NCBI RefSeq assembly: GCF_900010755.1
Contig: NZ_CZJT01000109.1
Coordinates: 62,001-126,000, forward strand
DNA from: Paeniglutamicibacter antarcticus
Lineage (GTDB): Bacteria; Actinomycetota; Actinomycetes; Actinomycetales; Micrococcaceae
Length of the DNA stretch: 64,000 nt
Direction: 5' to 3'
Below, piece by piece: positions 33,661 through 44,686 of the stretch (positions are counted from its first letter, which is position 1; the number at the start of each line of letters is the position of its first letter). The notes beneath the pieces were generated by a model that made no database searches, was not told the DNA's origin, and worked only from the letters and a program-made list of their open reading frames with translations. The translations under genes were made by a program, and so were the position numbers.

Positions 33661-34908
33661 TTAGTGTTCCGCTGATGCACGAAGTGCTTGAAGCCGGCTG
33701 ACGGCCAGGTGCGTGTAGAGGGCGGTGCCACGGGAGAGCACCGAATCATCGAAGGTGGCATACGGGGAGTGGTTGTACTCGGCCGTGGCAACGTCGGCGC
33801 CGGGGGTGAGCGCGGAAAGGAAGAGGAAGGAACCCGGGACTTCGTTCAGTACGCGGGAGAAATCCTCGGAACCGGCCAGCGGATCGCGCATGGCCTGGTA
33901 TCCGGTGGAATCGAAGAGTTCCTCGACCGCGTTGCGGGCAAAGAGTGTCTCAGATTCATCGTTGATGGTGGTGGGGTACTCGTTGTTGTAGTTGACCGTG
34001 ACCTCCAGGCCGTGCGCCCGGGCGATGCCTTCCAGCAGCGCCGGAACCGAGGCCTGCAGCTTCTGCTGCGCCTCGTGGCTGAAGGAACGGATGGTGGCCT
34101 CGAAGTACGCGGTTTCCGGGATGATGTTGCGCACGGTTCCGGCACGCAACACGCCCACGGAGATGACCACCGGGTCGAAGATGTTGAATTGGCGGGTGAC
34201 CATTACCTGCAGGGCGGTGACCATTTCCGCGGCAGCGGTGACCGGGTCCTTGGCGGCGAAGGGAGCCGAACCGTGGCCGCCGGCACCGCGGACGGTGACG
34301 AACAGCCCGTCGCTGGCGCTCATGATGGGGCCCGATTTGGCGGTGAACACACCGCTCTGTTCCATCGCGCTCATCACGTGTATACCGAAAGCTGCATCCA
34401 CCTTCTTGCCGGCTGCCTCAAGCACGCCCTCGCGGACCATGTAGGAGGCGCCGTCGTAGCCTTCCTCGCCGGGCTGGAACATCAGCACCACGTCCCCTGC
34501 CAGCGAGTCGCGGCGCTCGGCCAGCAGGGTTGCGGCGCCGGCGAGCATGGAGGTGTGCAGGTCATGTCCGCAGGCGTGCATGGTGTCCCCGGTCTGCGAG
34601 GCGTATCCGACACCTGATTTTTCGGCCAGCGGCAACCCGTCCATATCCCCGCGCAACAGCACCGTGGGGCGCTCGCCGGCCGGGATGTCTGATGCGGCAC
34701 CACCGCGCAATACCGCGGTCACCGAGCTCAGGTCCTTGCCGAGGCTGACCTCGTAGCCGAGCGGCTCGAGCCATTCCAGCACCTTTTCCTGGGTGCGGGG
34801 CAGTTCCAATCCAACCTCCGGGGTCCGGTGCAGTGCGTGCCGCAACCGGATGATCTCGGGCGCCAGTTCGGTTGCGTCCTGCAGGATGGAGGTTGCTGAG
34901 ATGCTCAT
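33661..34908 (-). CDS. M20-family amidohydrolase (hippurate/N-acyl amino acid hydrolase type)
   Basis: About 415 residues, peptidase family M20D. Metal and catalytic motifs are LLRGDMDGLPL, HACGHDLHTSMLAGAATLL and MFQPGEEGYDGASYMV; GGHGSAP and a late SEDFSRV complete the site. Family members cleave N-acyl amino acids or indole-amino acid conjugates. ATG 34908 is chosen; a GTG at 34920 would add four residues. First gene of the operon with the MHS carrier, and divergent from the Lrp-type regulator at 35070, its likely controller. Confidence 0.9.
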   Translation of the reverse strand: MSISATSILQDATELAPEIIRLRHALHRTPEVGLELPRTQEKVLEWLEPLGYEVSLGKDLSSVTAVLRGGAASDIPAGERPTVLLRGDMDGLPLAEKSGVGYASQTGDTMHACGHDLHTSMLAGAATLLAERRDSLAGDVVLMFQPGEEGYDGASYMVREGVLEAAGKKVDAAFGIHVMSAMEQSGVFTAKSGPIMSASDGLFVTVRGAGGHGSAPFAAKDPVTAAAEMVTALQVMVTRQFNIFDPVVISVGVLRAGTVRNIIPETAYFEATIRSFSHEAQQKLQASVPALLEGIARAHGLEVTVNYNNEYPTTINDESETLFARNAVEELFDSTGYQAMRDPLAGSEDFSRVLNEVPGSFLFLSALTPGADVATAEYNHSPYATFDDSVLSRGTALYTHLAVSRLQALRASAEH

Positions 34909-35069
34909 GTCCGGGGTCACTTTCTGTGGTCGCTGCTCACGGTTTCACGTAGCAGTGAGCCGCGTCACTTCCAAGAGTGGGGCAAGTGCAGGATGATGGA
35001 GCAAAATACGATAAAAATTGCGCAAGGCATGGGAAAAACCGGGAACTTGTGCGCACGAGTGTGGAGTTG

Positions 35070-36059
35070 ATGGTGGAACTACCCGTCGAAGACCTGCAAT
35101 TGGTCCATGCACTTCAGATTGCCCCGCGCGCCAGCTGGGCCGAACTCGGTGTGGCGCTGGGCCGGCATCCGGCAACGCTCTCGGCACGCTGGAATCGGTT
35201 GCGTGAGGACCGGATGGCCTGGGTGCTGGGGCATTTGGGTGGGCATCCCGAGCAGCATTGCACCGCGTTCATCGAGGTGCAGGCGAACCCCGAGCTCCTG
35301 GAACAGGTGACGGCGGAGCTCTGCGCCATTCCCCAGGTGCTGACGGTTGACGACGCCACCAGCACCGCCGATTTCCGACTGACCTGCCTGGCCGCCGATT
35401 GGCTGTCCATGGCCCGCGAAGTGCTGCCGCGGATCCGCACTACGAAGGGCGTACAGCGCGTCAAGGTCTCGCTGTCCACCAGGCTGTTCGCCACCGGCAA
35501 TGTGTGGCGACTCGACGTCCTCTCCCCCGCACAGCAGGCTGCACTGCAACGCCTGGTCCACCCGCCGACGTCGGCCCCCACCATCATCCCCGACACGTTC
35601 TGGCCCATGTTGCGGGTGTTGATGCATGATGGCCGGGCCACCGCCTCGGAGATCGCCCAGGCCACCGGCCAGCATCCTTCCACCACCGGGCGGGCGCTTA
35701 AAACGGCATTAGAAACCGGAATGGTCACGCTGCGTTGCGAGCTGGCCAGCCAGTACACCGGGTACCCGCTGACCGTGCAGTGGTTTGCGAGGATTCCTGC
35801 CGGTTCCCAGGAAGCCGCTGCAGCCTTCCTGATGGAACACCGCACCCTGCGACTCTGCGCCTCCACCACCGGGGCAGCGAACTTCACGTTCATGATGCAG
35901 TTGCGCACCCCCGCGGACATTGCCACCCTCGAGGCGAAATTCGCCGAGCGGATTCCGGGAGTGGTCATCGTCGAGTCATGCGTGGGGATCCGTTCGTTCA
36001 AGCGCATGGGCTGGATGCTTGATTCCCAGGGCCGGCCCACGGGAGACGTGGTCGACTAG
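35070..36059 (+). CDS. double-domain Lrp/AsnC-family regulator
   Basis: A 329-residue protein with two Lrp-like units in tandem. The first HTH is LQLVHALQIAPRASWAELGV with HPATLSARWNRL, followed by a ligand-binding RAM half; the second HTH is LRVLMHDGRATASEIAQATG with HPSTTGRALKTAL, and a second RAM half ends RIPGVVIVESCVGIRSFKR. GGAG stands 5 nt before ATG 35070. The position next to the divergent amidohydrolase/MHS operon suggests it senses an amino acid or N-acyl amino acid and controls that operon. Confidence 0.87.
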   Translation: MVELPVEDLQLVHALQIAPRASWAELGVALGRHPATLSARWNRLREDRMAWVLGHLGGHPEQHCTAFIEVQANPELLEQVTAELCAIPQVLTVDDATSTADFRLTCLAADWLSMAREVLPRIRTTKGVQRVKVSLSTRLFATGNVWRLDVLSPAQQAALQRLVHPPTSAPTIIPDTFWPMLRVLMHDGRATASEIAQATGQHPSTTGRALKTALETGMVTLRCELASQYTGYPLTVQWFARIPAGSQEAAAAFLMEHRTLRLCASTTGAANFTFMMQLRTPADIATLEAKFAERIPGVVIVESCVGIRSFKRMGWMLDSQGRPTGDVVD

Positions 36060-36092
36060 CCGCGTTGACCGGAGCATTTGAGGGGGGGTGGC

Positions 36093-36791
36093 TCACCCGC
36101 CACGGCCGTGCACCGGTCTGGCGTTCGATGGGGGTTCTCCGACCTCCTGGATGGTGTGGCCGCTGCAGGTCGACTGGGTCACGGTGGCCCGCTCAATGCG
36201 CGAGACGGTAAACCATCGCATGGCATCGCGCATTCGGCACCACCCCACCAGGTACCACTGGCCGTTCGTGGAAGCGAACAGCACGGGCTCGACGTCACGG
36301 ATGGTCGTGCTACCGGCTCCCGATGTGTAGCGAATGCGGATGACCTGCTGCTCGGCCATCGCTTCCTCCAGTGCCGACTTAATCGCGCGCGAGGACGAGG
36401 GAGTCGCGTTGACCCATACACGACTGGCCAACTCGTCAGCTCTTGCCCGGGTTCCGGGATCGAGGACGTCCAGGATCTTCCGGATACCGGCCGTTGCCAG
36501 GTCGGCGTAGGGGGCATCAGGGGCCGCGGACACGGCCGCCATGAGCGCCACCGCCTGCGCCGGAGACAAGCTGACCGGCGGCAGGGACGCGCCGGCGGTC
36601 AATCCATAGCCACCACCCGGACCCGGGCGCGACCACAGTGGCGCGCCGCTGTTCTCCAGCGCATCGAGGTCCCTTTTGATGGTGCGCACGGAAACCTCGA
36701 ATTCTCCTGCCAAACGCGCGGCTGAGATGCCCCGCGTGCCGCTGCGGCGCAACATTTCTGAGAGGGCGTGGAGCCGTTCCGCTCGCTTCAC
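36093..36791 (-). CDS. WYL-domain HTH regulator
   Basis: A 232-residue DeoR/YafY-type regulator: N-terminal winged helix (RLHALSEMLRRSG, ISAARLAGEFEVSVRTIKRD LDAL region) and a WYL domain with GQWYLVGWCRMRDAMRWFTV, which carries the conserved Trp-Tyr-Leu and the RxDRI-like SRIERATV. Translation starts at a GTG (36791). The gene is divergent from the alpha/beta hydrolase across 73 bp, a common regulator-target layout. Confidence 0.88.
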   Translation of the reverse strand: MKRAERLHALSEMLRRSGTRGISAARLAGEFEVSVRTIKRDLDALENSGAPLWSRPGPGGGYGLTAGASLPPVSLSPAQAVALMAAVSAAPDAPYADLATAGIRKILDVLDPGTRARADELASRVWVNATPSSSRAIKSALEEAMAEQQVIRIRYTSGAGSTTIRDVEPVLFASTNGQWYLVGWCRMRDAMRWFTVSRIERATVTQSTCSGHTIQEVGEPPSNARPVHGRGG

Positions 36792-36864
36792 CGCTCGAAT
36801 CCAGACAAATTCATGACATAAATAGTGCCATAGGGTTGTCCACAGTGGCTGCGAGGGTTATGGC

Positions 36865-37596
36865 ATGACAACCACCATGGACACCGCGCCCATCATTCTC
36901 ATCGCCGGACACTGGCTGGGCGCCTGGGCCTGGGACGATGTTCTTGAACACCTGAAAACCGAGAACCCTCGTGCCAGCGCGATGACACTGCCAGGCCTCG
37001 ACGCGCACGATCCTGAGCGTGCCACTCAAACCCTCGACGCGCAGGCCGAGGCCATCCTGGGCGTCATGACCCAACACGGGCATCAGCCGGTCATTCTCGT
37101 CGCCCACAGTGGGGCCAACGCTCCCGTCAGCCTCGTCATGGACCGATACCCAGACCTTGTACACCGGGTGGTGTGGGTCGACTCCGGCCCTGCGGCACCG
37201 GGCAGTGTCTTCGCCCCGGATTTCCCGCAGGAGGTGGAGGAGCTTCCGCTGCCGCCCTTCGAAGTCCTGGCACAACAGGCAAGCCTCGAAGGCCTGAGCA
37301 AAGAGGTCCTCGAGCGGTTTCGGTCCCGGGCCGTCCCGGAACCCGGCCCCGTGCTTCGTCAGCCCATCGAGCTCACCAACGACGCCCGCCGCACGGTCCG
37401 CACGACTTTGGTCTGCTGCTCAATCCCTGGCGCACAGGTGCTGGAGCTGGCCCGGAGCGGCCATCCCATGTTCACCGAAGTCGCGAACCTTGAACACCTC
37501 GACGTCATTGACCTGCCGACGGGCCATTGGCCCATGTGGAGCCGTCCCCTGGACCTCGCCAAGGCCATTGGGTCGATAGCTGCTCGAAGCAACTGA
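36865..37596 (+). CDS. alpha/beta hydrolase
   Basis: A 243-residue alpha/beta hydrolase. IILIAGHWLGAWAWDDVLEH is the oxyanion-side HG-like loop, the nucleophile Ser is in VAHSGANAPVSLV (GxSxG variant: H-S-G), an acid follows strand 6 and the catalytic His is in LPTGHWPMWSRP. Close in style to small esterases controlled by WYL/YafY regulators. Substrate unknown. Controlled, by inference, by the divergent WYL protein. Confidence 0.87.
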   Translation: MTTTMDTAPIILIAGHWLGAWAWDDVLEHLKTENPRASAMTLPGLDAHDPERATQTLDAQAEAILGVMTQHGHQPVILVAHSGANAPVSLVMDRYPDLVHRVVWVDSGPAAPGSVFAPDFPQEVEELPLPPFEVLAQQASLEGLSKEVLERFRSRAVPEPGPVLRQPIELTNDARRTVRTTLVCCSIPGAQVLELARSGHPMFTEVANLEHLDVIDLPTGHWPMWSRPLDLAKAIGSIAARSN

Positions 37597-37775
37597 TCGG
37601 CGCCCACACACCGAAGGGGCCACACCAATCGCCGAGCGAACCAGCGCGAAGACCAGTCGCCACCGCATCGGCCTTCGAATGCGTCTCCGTGAGGTACCCA
37701 TCCAGTTGGCGTTCCCTTGGGACTTTTCCCCTCGACAAGGTGAAAAGCCCCCAAGCTCTCCCACCCCATTTAACG
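37597..37775. other. gene-free stretch after the hydrolase
   Basis: No open frame here shows recognisable protein features on either strand; it ends at the terminator at 37776. Confidence 0.5.
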
Positions 37776-37817
37776 CAGTGACCCGCCCAGGCAATCTTTC
37801 GCCTGGGCGGGTCACTG
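37776..37817. terminator. strong terminator hairpin
   Basis: Perfect 17-bp arms (37776-37792 and 37801-37817) around AATCTTTC. It lies 27 bp past the stop of the DHA2 exporter gene on the minus strand and can also end read-through from the hydrolase. Confidence 0.85.
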
Positions 37818-37843
37818 TTATCAAGCATCTGTTGCCGGTAGAG

Positions 37844-39283
37844 CTAGTGTGCGTGGGCGCTTTCTGCACGTTCCTCGGCCGGGGCCTTGGACATGAACAG
37901 CGCGATAACCACCATGCCGACGGCGCACACGGCGCCGACGGTGAAGCCCGCGGAGAATCCGGAGATCTGCGCGGCAATCGGGTCCGTTCCGGCCACGGCA
38001 CCGGCGGCGATCCGCGAAGCCAGCACGCCGACCAGCAGTGCGGTGCCGGCGGCGCCGCCGAGCTGCTGCAGGGTGGAAAGCACCGCCGAACCGTGCGAGT
38101 GCAACGAGTGCGGCAGCGGGTTCAACGCCGTGGTGAATGCAGGGGTGAAGATCAGCGACAGCGACAGCGACATGGTCAGGTGCAGGCCGATGATCACCGG
38201 GATCGGGGTGTCGGCACCCAGCAGGCGCGAGTAGCCAAAGAGCACCACCGCCAGGATCACCGCACCGGGGATCACCAGCGGGCGCGGACCCACCCGGTCA
38301 TAGGCACGTCCCACAAACGGGGCCATCAGGCCCATGAGCAAACCACCTGGCAGCAGCATCAGGCCGGTGGCCAGGGTATCCAGGCCGCGTACGTTCTGCA
38401 GGTACATCGGCAGCAGGATGATCACGCCGAACAGCGCCACCATCGCCAGCACCATCAGTGCCAGTGAGAGCGTGAACGGGCGGTAGGTGAACGGGCGCAT
38501 ATCCAACAGCGCATGGTCCTTCTTCTGCAGCTTCAGCTGCAGCATCACGAATCCGACCAGGGACAGCACGGCAATGGCGAGGACCGCGGCGGTCACCCCG
38601 TCCAGCCCGTGGGAAGAAAGCTTGCTCAGCCCGTAGACCAGGCCGCCGAAGGCCGGGACCGAAAGGATGACCGAAGGGATCGACAGCGGCGTGCTGGAGG
38701 CTTCGGCCTTCTTGCTCAGCCGCGGGGCGCCAATGATCAGCGCAGCAATCGCAATCGGCGCAATGATCAGGAACATGAAGCGCCAGCTCAGCGAATGCAG
38801 GATCAACCCGGAGATGGTCGGGCCGATGGCCGGGGCCACGGAGATCACGATCGACACGTTGCCCATGATCACCCCGCGCCGGTGCGCCGGAACCAGGTCC
38901 AGGATCGTGGTCATCAACAGCGGCATCATGATTGCGGTGCCCGAGGCCTGGATGACGCGGGCAGCCAGCAGCAAGGCAAAGCTCGGGGATGCCGCGGCCA
39001 GCAGGGTGCCGGCGGTGAACAGGCCCATGGCCAGCAGGAACACGGTACGGGTGCTGAAGCGCTGCAGCAGGAACCCGGTGGCCGGAATGACAACTGCCAT
39101 GGTCAGCATGAAGATCGTGGCCAGCCACTGGATCGCATCCGCACTGACCTGGAATTCGTGCATCAGCACCGGCAATGCCACGTTCATGATCGTCTCGTTG
39201 AGGATCACGACGAAGGAGGACACGATCAGCACCGTAATGGTGGCCAGGTCCCGGGGGTTGAGCTTGGTATTGGTCTCGGTCAC
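37844..39283 (-). CDS. DHA2-family (EmrB/QacA) MFS drug exporter
   Basis: A 479-residue, 14-helix MFS antiporter. Helix 1 carries the DHA2-type SSFVVILNETIMNVALPVL (normally LDxTxxNVALP, here NET), followed by WLATIFMLTMAVVIPATGFL, and motif C is SVAPAIGPTISGLIL (GxxxGPxxGG variant). The C-terminus is His-rich (ESAHAH). Translation starts at a GTG. It probably exports drugs or cationic compounds with proton exchange; no TetR regulator sits directly beside it. Confidence 0.9.
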   Translation of the reverse strand: MTETNTKLNPRDLATITVLIVSSFVVILNETIMNVALPVLMHEFQVSADAIQWLATIFMLTMAVVIPATGFLLQRFSTRTVFLLAMGLFTAGTLLAAASPSFALLLAARVIQASGTAIMMPLLMTTILDLVPAHRRGVIMGNVSIVISVAPAIGPTISGLILHSLSWRFMFLIIAPIAIAALIIGAPRLSKKAEASSTPLSIPSVILSVPAFGGLVYGLSKLSSHGLDGVTAAVLAIAVLSLVGFVMLQLKLQKKDHALLDMRPFTYRPFTLSLALMVLAMVALFGVIILLPMYLQNVRGLDTLATGLMLLPGGLLMGLMAPFVGRAYDRVGPRPLVIPGAVILAVVLFGYSRLLGADTPIPVIIGLHLTMSLSLSLIFTPAFTTALNPLPHSLHSHGSAVLSTLQQLGGAAGTALLVGVLASRIAAGAVAGTDPIAAQISGFSAGFTVGAVCAVGMVVIALFMSKAPAEERAESAHAH

Positions 39284-39441
39284 GTAGTGTGGCCTCTTCC
39301 ATGAAGTGTTTGGCGGGTGGGGAACATCTGATTCTAGCGTTGGGTACCGCTAATTCATTCCCCACCCAAAATGAAGTTTCGGCGACATCGCTCACAACAC
39401 GACTGCTTCAACATCGCCAAGGGGGCGCCGGATGGGTCAAG

Positions 39442-39990
39442 ATGGAGAACATGAACGTACGCACTCCGGATCCATACCCCGGCTGGTTGTCAGACGAAGA
39501 CCTCTATGAGGCACGTGCCCGCCTACCGATGCTCTACGTCGAGGCGATCCCGGTGCGCTTGGACCCGCTGGGCTACGTCACCGAGCTGGGCCTGCTGCTC
39601 ACGGGCGACCCCGAGGGCCGCATGCTGCGCACCTTCGTTTCGGGACGGGTGATGTACCGCGAAACCATCCGTGCTGCGCTGATCCGCCACATCGAAAAGG
39701 ATTTGGGGCCGATGGCCATGCCGCAGCTGCCGCCAAGCCCCACGCCCTTTACGGTGGCCGAGTATTTCCCTGCGCCCTCTGAAACCGGGCTGACCGATGA
39801 ACGGCAGCATGCCGTGGCCATGGCCTACATCGTGCCGATGCGCGGGGAATGCTCACCCCGCCAGGACGCACTGGAACTGACCTGGCTGACCCCCGAAGAG
39901 GCGCTCAGCCCCAACATCCAGGAAGAATTCGCCGGCGGCCGCGGGAACCTGGTTCGCCAAGCCCTAGCCCACGTGGGTTACATCCGCTAG
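39442..39990 (+). CDS. NUDIX-like DUF4916 protein
   Basis: About 182 residues. YVEAIPVRLDPLGYVTELGL opens a NUDIX fold and the region around GRVMYRETIRAALIRHIEKD sits where the Nudix box would be, but the canonical GX5EX7REUXEEXGU glutamates are mostly missing. This matches DUF4916, a diverged NUDIX family of actinobacteria, so hydrolase activity is doubtful. Starts at 39442 or 39451 are both possible. Its TAG shares the CTAG tetranucleotide with the stop of the convergent FUSC gene. Confidence 0.75.
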   Translation: MENMNVRTPDPYPGWLSDEDLYEARARLPMLYVEAIPVRLDPLGYVTELGLLLTGDPEGRMLRTFVSGRVMYRETIRAALIRHIEKDLGPMAMPQLPPSPTPFTVAEYFPAPSETGLTDERQHAVAMAYIVPMRGECSPRQDALELTWLTPEEALSPNIQEEFAGGRGNLVRQALAHVGYIR

Positions 39991-41057
39991 GACCCCGGGT
40001 GAGCTGTTCGGCGCTTGTACCAGGTGCCGAACAGCGAACCCAGCAGCACCACCGCGATGCCGAAGACCGCGCCGATCACGGTTTCCAGCACCCTGTCGTA
40101 CAGCAGCTTGGAGTTCAGCCCCGTGCCGATCGAGGCGCCCATCAACGCCAGCGGGGTCACGAAGATCTGCGCAATGAAGTAGTTCCGGGCGATGAACAGT
40201 TCGGCGCACACCTGCAACAACCCGACCATGACCAACAGCACCCACACCGGGGGCTGGAACGCGATGATCGCGGCCATCAGCACAATGCCGGTGAGCGTGC
40301 CCAACACACGGTGGATTCCCCGGCGCACCCGGTGCCGGGTGGTGTGCCCGACCAGCGGGACCACCGCTGCGACCATCGCCCAGTAGCTATGCCCGGTGGA
40401 CAGCGCAGGGGACAACAGGTTTGCAATGGAACCGGCCAGCCCGGCCGCGAGCACGTAGAAGAACGCTTCCCACCAGATGGCCGTGCGCACATTGCCGGAC
40501 AAAGCGGGCGGCACGGTGCGTCGCTCCCATCCGGCGGATCCCGGGAACGCCATGCCGGAGAAGCCGATCAAGATGGCCAGCAACACCGTGGCCAGGGCGG
40601 CCCCCATGGATTCAAGAAGCGGTGGCTGGACCGGCATGGATGCGATCGCAGCAAAGGCAAAGATATGAAAGAGCGAGCCTCCCGGACGCAAGCGTATCAG
40701 CCCCACCACCACCGCACAGACCCCGGAAACCCCGGTGGTCAGCGCCACTATTATCCACGCCCCGCGATTCGGGTCCACATGGTCCACCAGGTAGCTGGAA
40801 CTCAGCACAGCCAACAGGATGACGGCCAGGAACAGGGCGCCTGCCTTGGACTGCGCGACGAGCCTATTCGCATACCCGGGAACCCTGCCATAGACGCCGG
40901 TGAAGGCGCCGAAGATCACGAAGACCATCAGGTCAAGGCGTCCCGTGGCCAGCAACGCGAAGAGCGGGAGAAACACGCCGATTCCCGTACGAAGGGCAAT
41001 CCAATGGTCGTCGTGTGCCGGACCCAGGGTCAGCAGACCCCCGAATTTCGTGCTCAT
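39987..41057 (-). CDS. FUSC-family membrane protein
   Basis: About 356 residues with two blocks of membrane helices, including LRTGIGVFLPLFALLATG, VFVIFGAFTGVYGR and the C-terminal block AMVAAVVPLVGHTTRHRVRR with HRVLGTLTGIVL, the FUSC/aromatic-acid-exporter signature (R-x-GTxxG). Related proteins export aromatic acids, but substrates in actinobacteria are unknown. ATG 41057 follows AAAGGATGAT; the open frame beyond it is promoter. Convergent 4-bp overlap with the DUF4916 gene. Confidence 0.85.
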   Translation of the reverse strand: MSTKFGGLLTLGPAHDDHWIALRTGIGVFLPLFALLATGRLDLMVFVIFGAFTGVYGRVPGYANRLVAQSKAGALFLAVILLAVLSSSYLVDHVDPNRGAWIIVALTTGVSGVCAVVVGLIRLRPGGSLFHIFAFAAIASMPVQPPLLESMGAALATVLLAILIGFSGMAFPGSAGWERRTVPPALSGNVRTAIWWEAFFYVLAAGLAGSIANLLSPALSTGHSYWAMVAAVVPLVGHTTRHRVRRGIHRVLGTLTGIVLMAAIIAFQPPVWVLLVMVGLLQVCAELFIARNYFIAQIFVTPLALMGASIGTGLNSKLLYDRVLETVIGAVFGIAVVLLGSLFGTWYKRRTAHPGS

Positions 41058-41163
41058 GCAGGCATCATCCTTTCCCACGCCGTCGGTGCGGGAAGCAGCG
41101 TCCCGCAGCTTAACGCTACGCCCGGGGCCCGGAATCAATGTGCTTCTGTGAGCCGACGAATAG

Positions 41164-42516
<1,353 letters not shown>

Positions 42517-42519
42517 CCG

Positions 42520-43206
42520 CTAGGTCCGGGTACTGAATTCGATCCGGACCCGGTCAAGTTCCCTGCGTGGAATCGCCGCGGTCACCACGCCGCCGCCGGG
42601 CAATGCGGCGCCGACGCCATACACGAACGGGTCGGTATCGATTTCCCCGCCGGGCATCTTGACCCCGTTGACCAGAACACTGATGCGGCTGTTGACGGTT
42701 TTCCCGGTCACGATGGGTGCCGGCGGCTCCCCCTGGATATCGGGAAGTCGAAGCTCGCGCCGGAACTGGTTCATGAGGATGTCATTGACGTGTCGGACCA
42801 GCACGCTGCGCACCGAAGAATCTTCGGTCAAGTCACGGTTCCAGGTGGTTCGCACCGCCTCCCACAGCATCGGGTACCGCATGCGTGCCACATCCTTGAG
42901 AAGCCAGGCTGGCCGCGGCCAGGGCGGCACATACTCGATGGCCCGCCGCGCCTGTTCATCGAGGTCAGCGAGGTTGACCGGGTTGGAGCGGTCGTCGGGG
43001 TTTCGCCAGAGCGTATAGCTGATCCCCACCGTCATATCGCAATAGCCGTGATCGTCTTGGCTGTTGCCCAGGCTGACGGTGTTCGTGTCCTCCAACGCGG
43101 GTTGCGGCACGAAGCCGATCACCGGGACGGGCATGAGCTTCAGCAGCTCGGCCTGCTCGATGCGGGGGTCGGGGTCGTTTTCCGGGAGGATTCCAGCCAG
43201 TCTCAT
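42520..43206 (-). CDS. 228-residue hypothetical protein
   Basis: From ATG 43206 the protein has no signal peptide or membrane helix. It contains ELLKLMPVPVIGFVPQP, a Trp-rich stretch (YVPPWPRPAWLLKDVARMRY) and an Arg-rich end. I do not recognise a family. The frame remains open upstream into the neighbouring MFS gene, but the first codons there read as antisense; CATAGT lies 6 nt before the chosen ATG. Ends 3 bp from the tgt stop in convergent orientation. Confidence 0.65.
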   Translation of the reverse strand: MRLAGILPENDPDPRIEQAELLKLMPVPVIGFVPQPALEDTNTVSLGNSQDDHGYCDMTVGISYTLWRNPDDRSNPVNLADLDEQARRAIEYVPPWPRPAWLLKDVARMRYPMLWEAVRTTWNRDLTEDSSVRSVLVRHVNDILMNQFRRELRLPDIQGEPPAPIVTGKTVNSRISVLVNGVKMPGGEIDTDPFVYGVGAALPGGGVVTAAIPRRELDRVRIEFSTRT

Positions 43207-43349
43207 ACCTGGACTATGCACCAAATCCGGATGCCCGTAAATGGGGTCGAACCTGCAAGCACCCAAATTATCCGTCACGGTTCCGCGGGCCCAGGCCTTG
43301 GAACCAACGCGATCCGCTTTCCGCGGCAGGTTCACCGGTTTGTGGTCGG

Positions 43350-44564
43350 CTAAGCGCTCTTGCGGCCTCGCAGCACCAGGTAAAGCCCCAAAAGCACACA
43401 GGTGAGGTAGACCAGTGCCACCGCGATCCAGCCTGCCGTGAACCCGCCGGGAGAACCGATCAGCGCGCCCATCGCCAGCGGCCCCACGGTGAACCCACCA
43501 AATTGCCCCGCCGACACCATGCCCGTGGCGGATCCCATCGACACTGCCGGCACGCTGCGCAACAGGGCCGCCATCAACACCACCGAAACACCCAGCGCCG
43601 AGGCACCGTGCAACGCAACGGCCAACCACAGCAACACCGCATTTCCGGTGACCCCGGCACCCAAGAACGCGCCGGCTCCGCAGGTAGCCAGGGCGGCCAG
43701 GAACAACAACAATTTAGGTGCAGAGACGCCAGAGCTCATCATTTTGCCCCAGCCGATTCGCGCGCTGACGCCAATGGCGCCGGCCACCGCTGCGGTGAGT
43801 CCGCCAAGCACCAGCGAGAAGTCGAGCTCGCGCACGGCAAAGAGCGGAAGGTACACGTTGGTTGCCTGCACGCCCATGCCATTGATGAAACCGAAGACAG
43901 TCAGCGCGATGATGACAAAACGGGTGCTTGATTCCGGTTTCGCAACAGCACCCGGATTGATCTTTTGGGTCGGGCGGATCTCGGTGGGCAGCACCGGATA
44001 GGAAGTAATTGCCTTGACGGCAACCACTCCCAACAGACCGGCAACCACCGCGCCCACCAGGCTTGCCCCGTGCCAACCAATCCACGCGGCAAGTGCCGGG
44101 AATCCCAGGCTCGCCACCAATTGGCTGACTTGCACGCCGGATTGCTTCACCCCGGTCCAGCCGATCCGGTCATCGGCAGGCACGCGTTGGGCCAAGACTC
44201 GATTCGTCACCCCGTTGGGGAAGGATTGCGCAATTCCGGCAACCGCGGAGGCAACCAGCAACATGAGATATCCACCGGGAATTGCCGCCAGCGCCATCGC
44301 CACGGCCGCCAAGCCAAATACCACCAGCAACAGGGTCCTATCCGGTTGCCTGTCAGTAAATTTGCCGAAGACCGCATTGCCGATTGCCGCGCAGCCAAAG
44401 CACACGGTGGCCAGCAGGCCGAACTGGGCTTCGGAAATTCCAAGATCGGAAATAATCAGCTCGCTGGTGGCGCTGAGTCCGTAGTTGAGCATCGGGGCAA
44501 TGCCCACCGCGGAGAGGAGAATTGCCAAAAGGCTAAGGGATGGCCGCCCGGCACGGGTTTCCAT
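43350..44564 (-). CDS. MFS transporter
   Basis: A 404-residue, 12-helix MFS protein (CynX/NimT or YcaD-like style). It has LNYGLSATSELIISDLGISE, motif A GKFTDRQPDRTLLLVVFGLA and motif C-like GIAQSFPNGVTNRVLAQR. Substrate unknown. ATG 44564 has AAAGGA about 7 nt upstream. No clear regulator beside it. Confidence 0.88.
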   Translation of the reverse strand: METRAGRPSLSLLAILLSAVGIAPMLNYGLSATSELIISDLGISEAQFGLLATVCFGCAAIGNAVFGKFTDRQPDRTLLLVVFGLAAVAMALAAIPGGYLMLLVASAVAGIAQSFPNGVTNRVLAQRVPADDRIGWTGVKQSGVQVSQLVASLGFPALAAWIGWHGASLVGAVVAGLLGVVAVKAITSYPVLPTEIRPTQKINPGAVAKPESSTRFVIIALTVFGFINGMGVQATNVYLPLFAVRELDFSLVLGGLTAAVAGAIGVSARIGWGKMMSSGVSAPKLLLFLAALATCGAGAFLGAGVTGNAVLLWLAVALHGASALGVSVVLMAALLRSVPAVSMGSATGMVSAGQFGGFTVGPLAMGALIGSPGGFTAGWIAVALVYLTCVLLGLYLVLRGRKSA

Positions 44565-44686
44565 GGGGTCCTTTCGACGCAAACAGTTTAGGCCAGGGGA
44601 AAATCACCGGGTCGAACTCCAGTTTTGCATGGGCTCCAGTGTTACCCGGGGTCGATGTCGCCTAAGTTAACCCGTAATGATCATCG

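Noticed and set aside
37597..37775. Insertion-sequence remnant after the alpha/beta hydrolase
   Set aside because: No terminal repeats or transposase-like peptide could be recognised.
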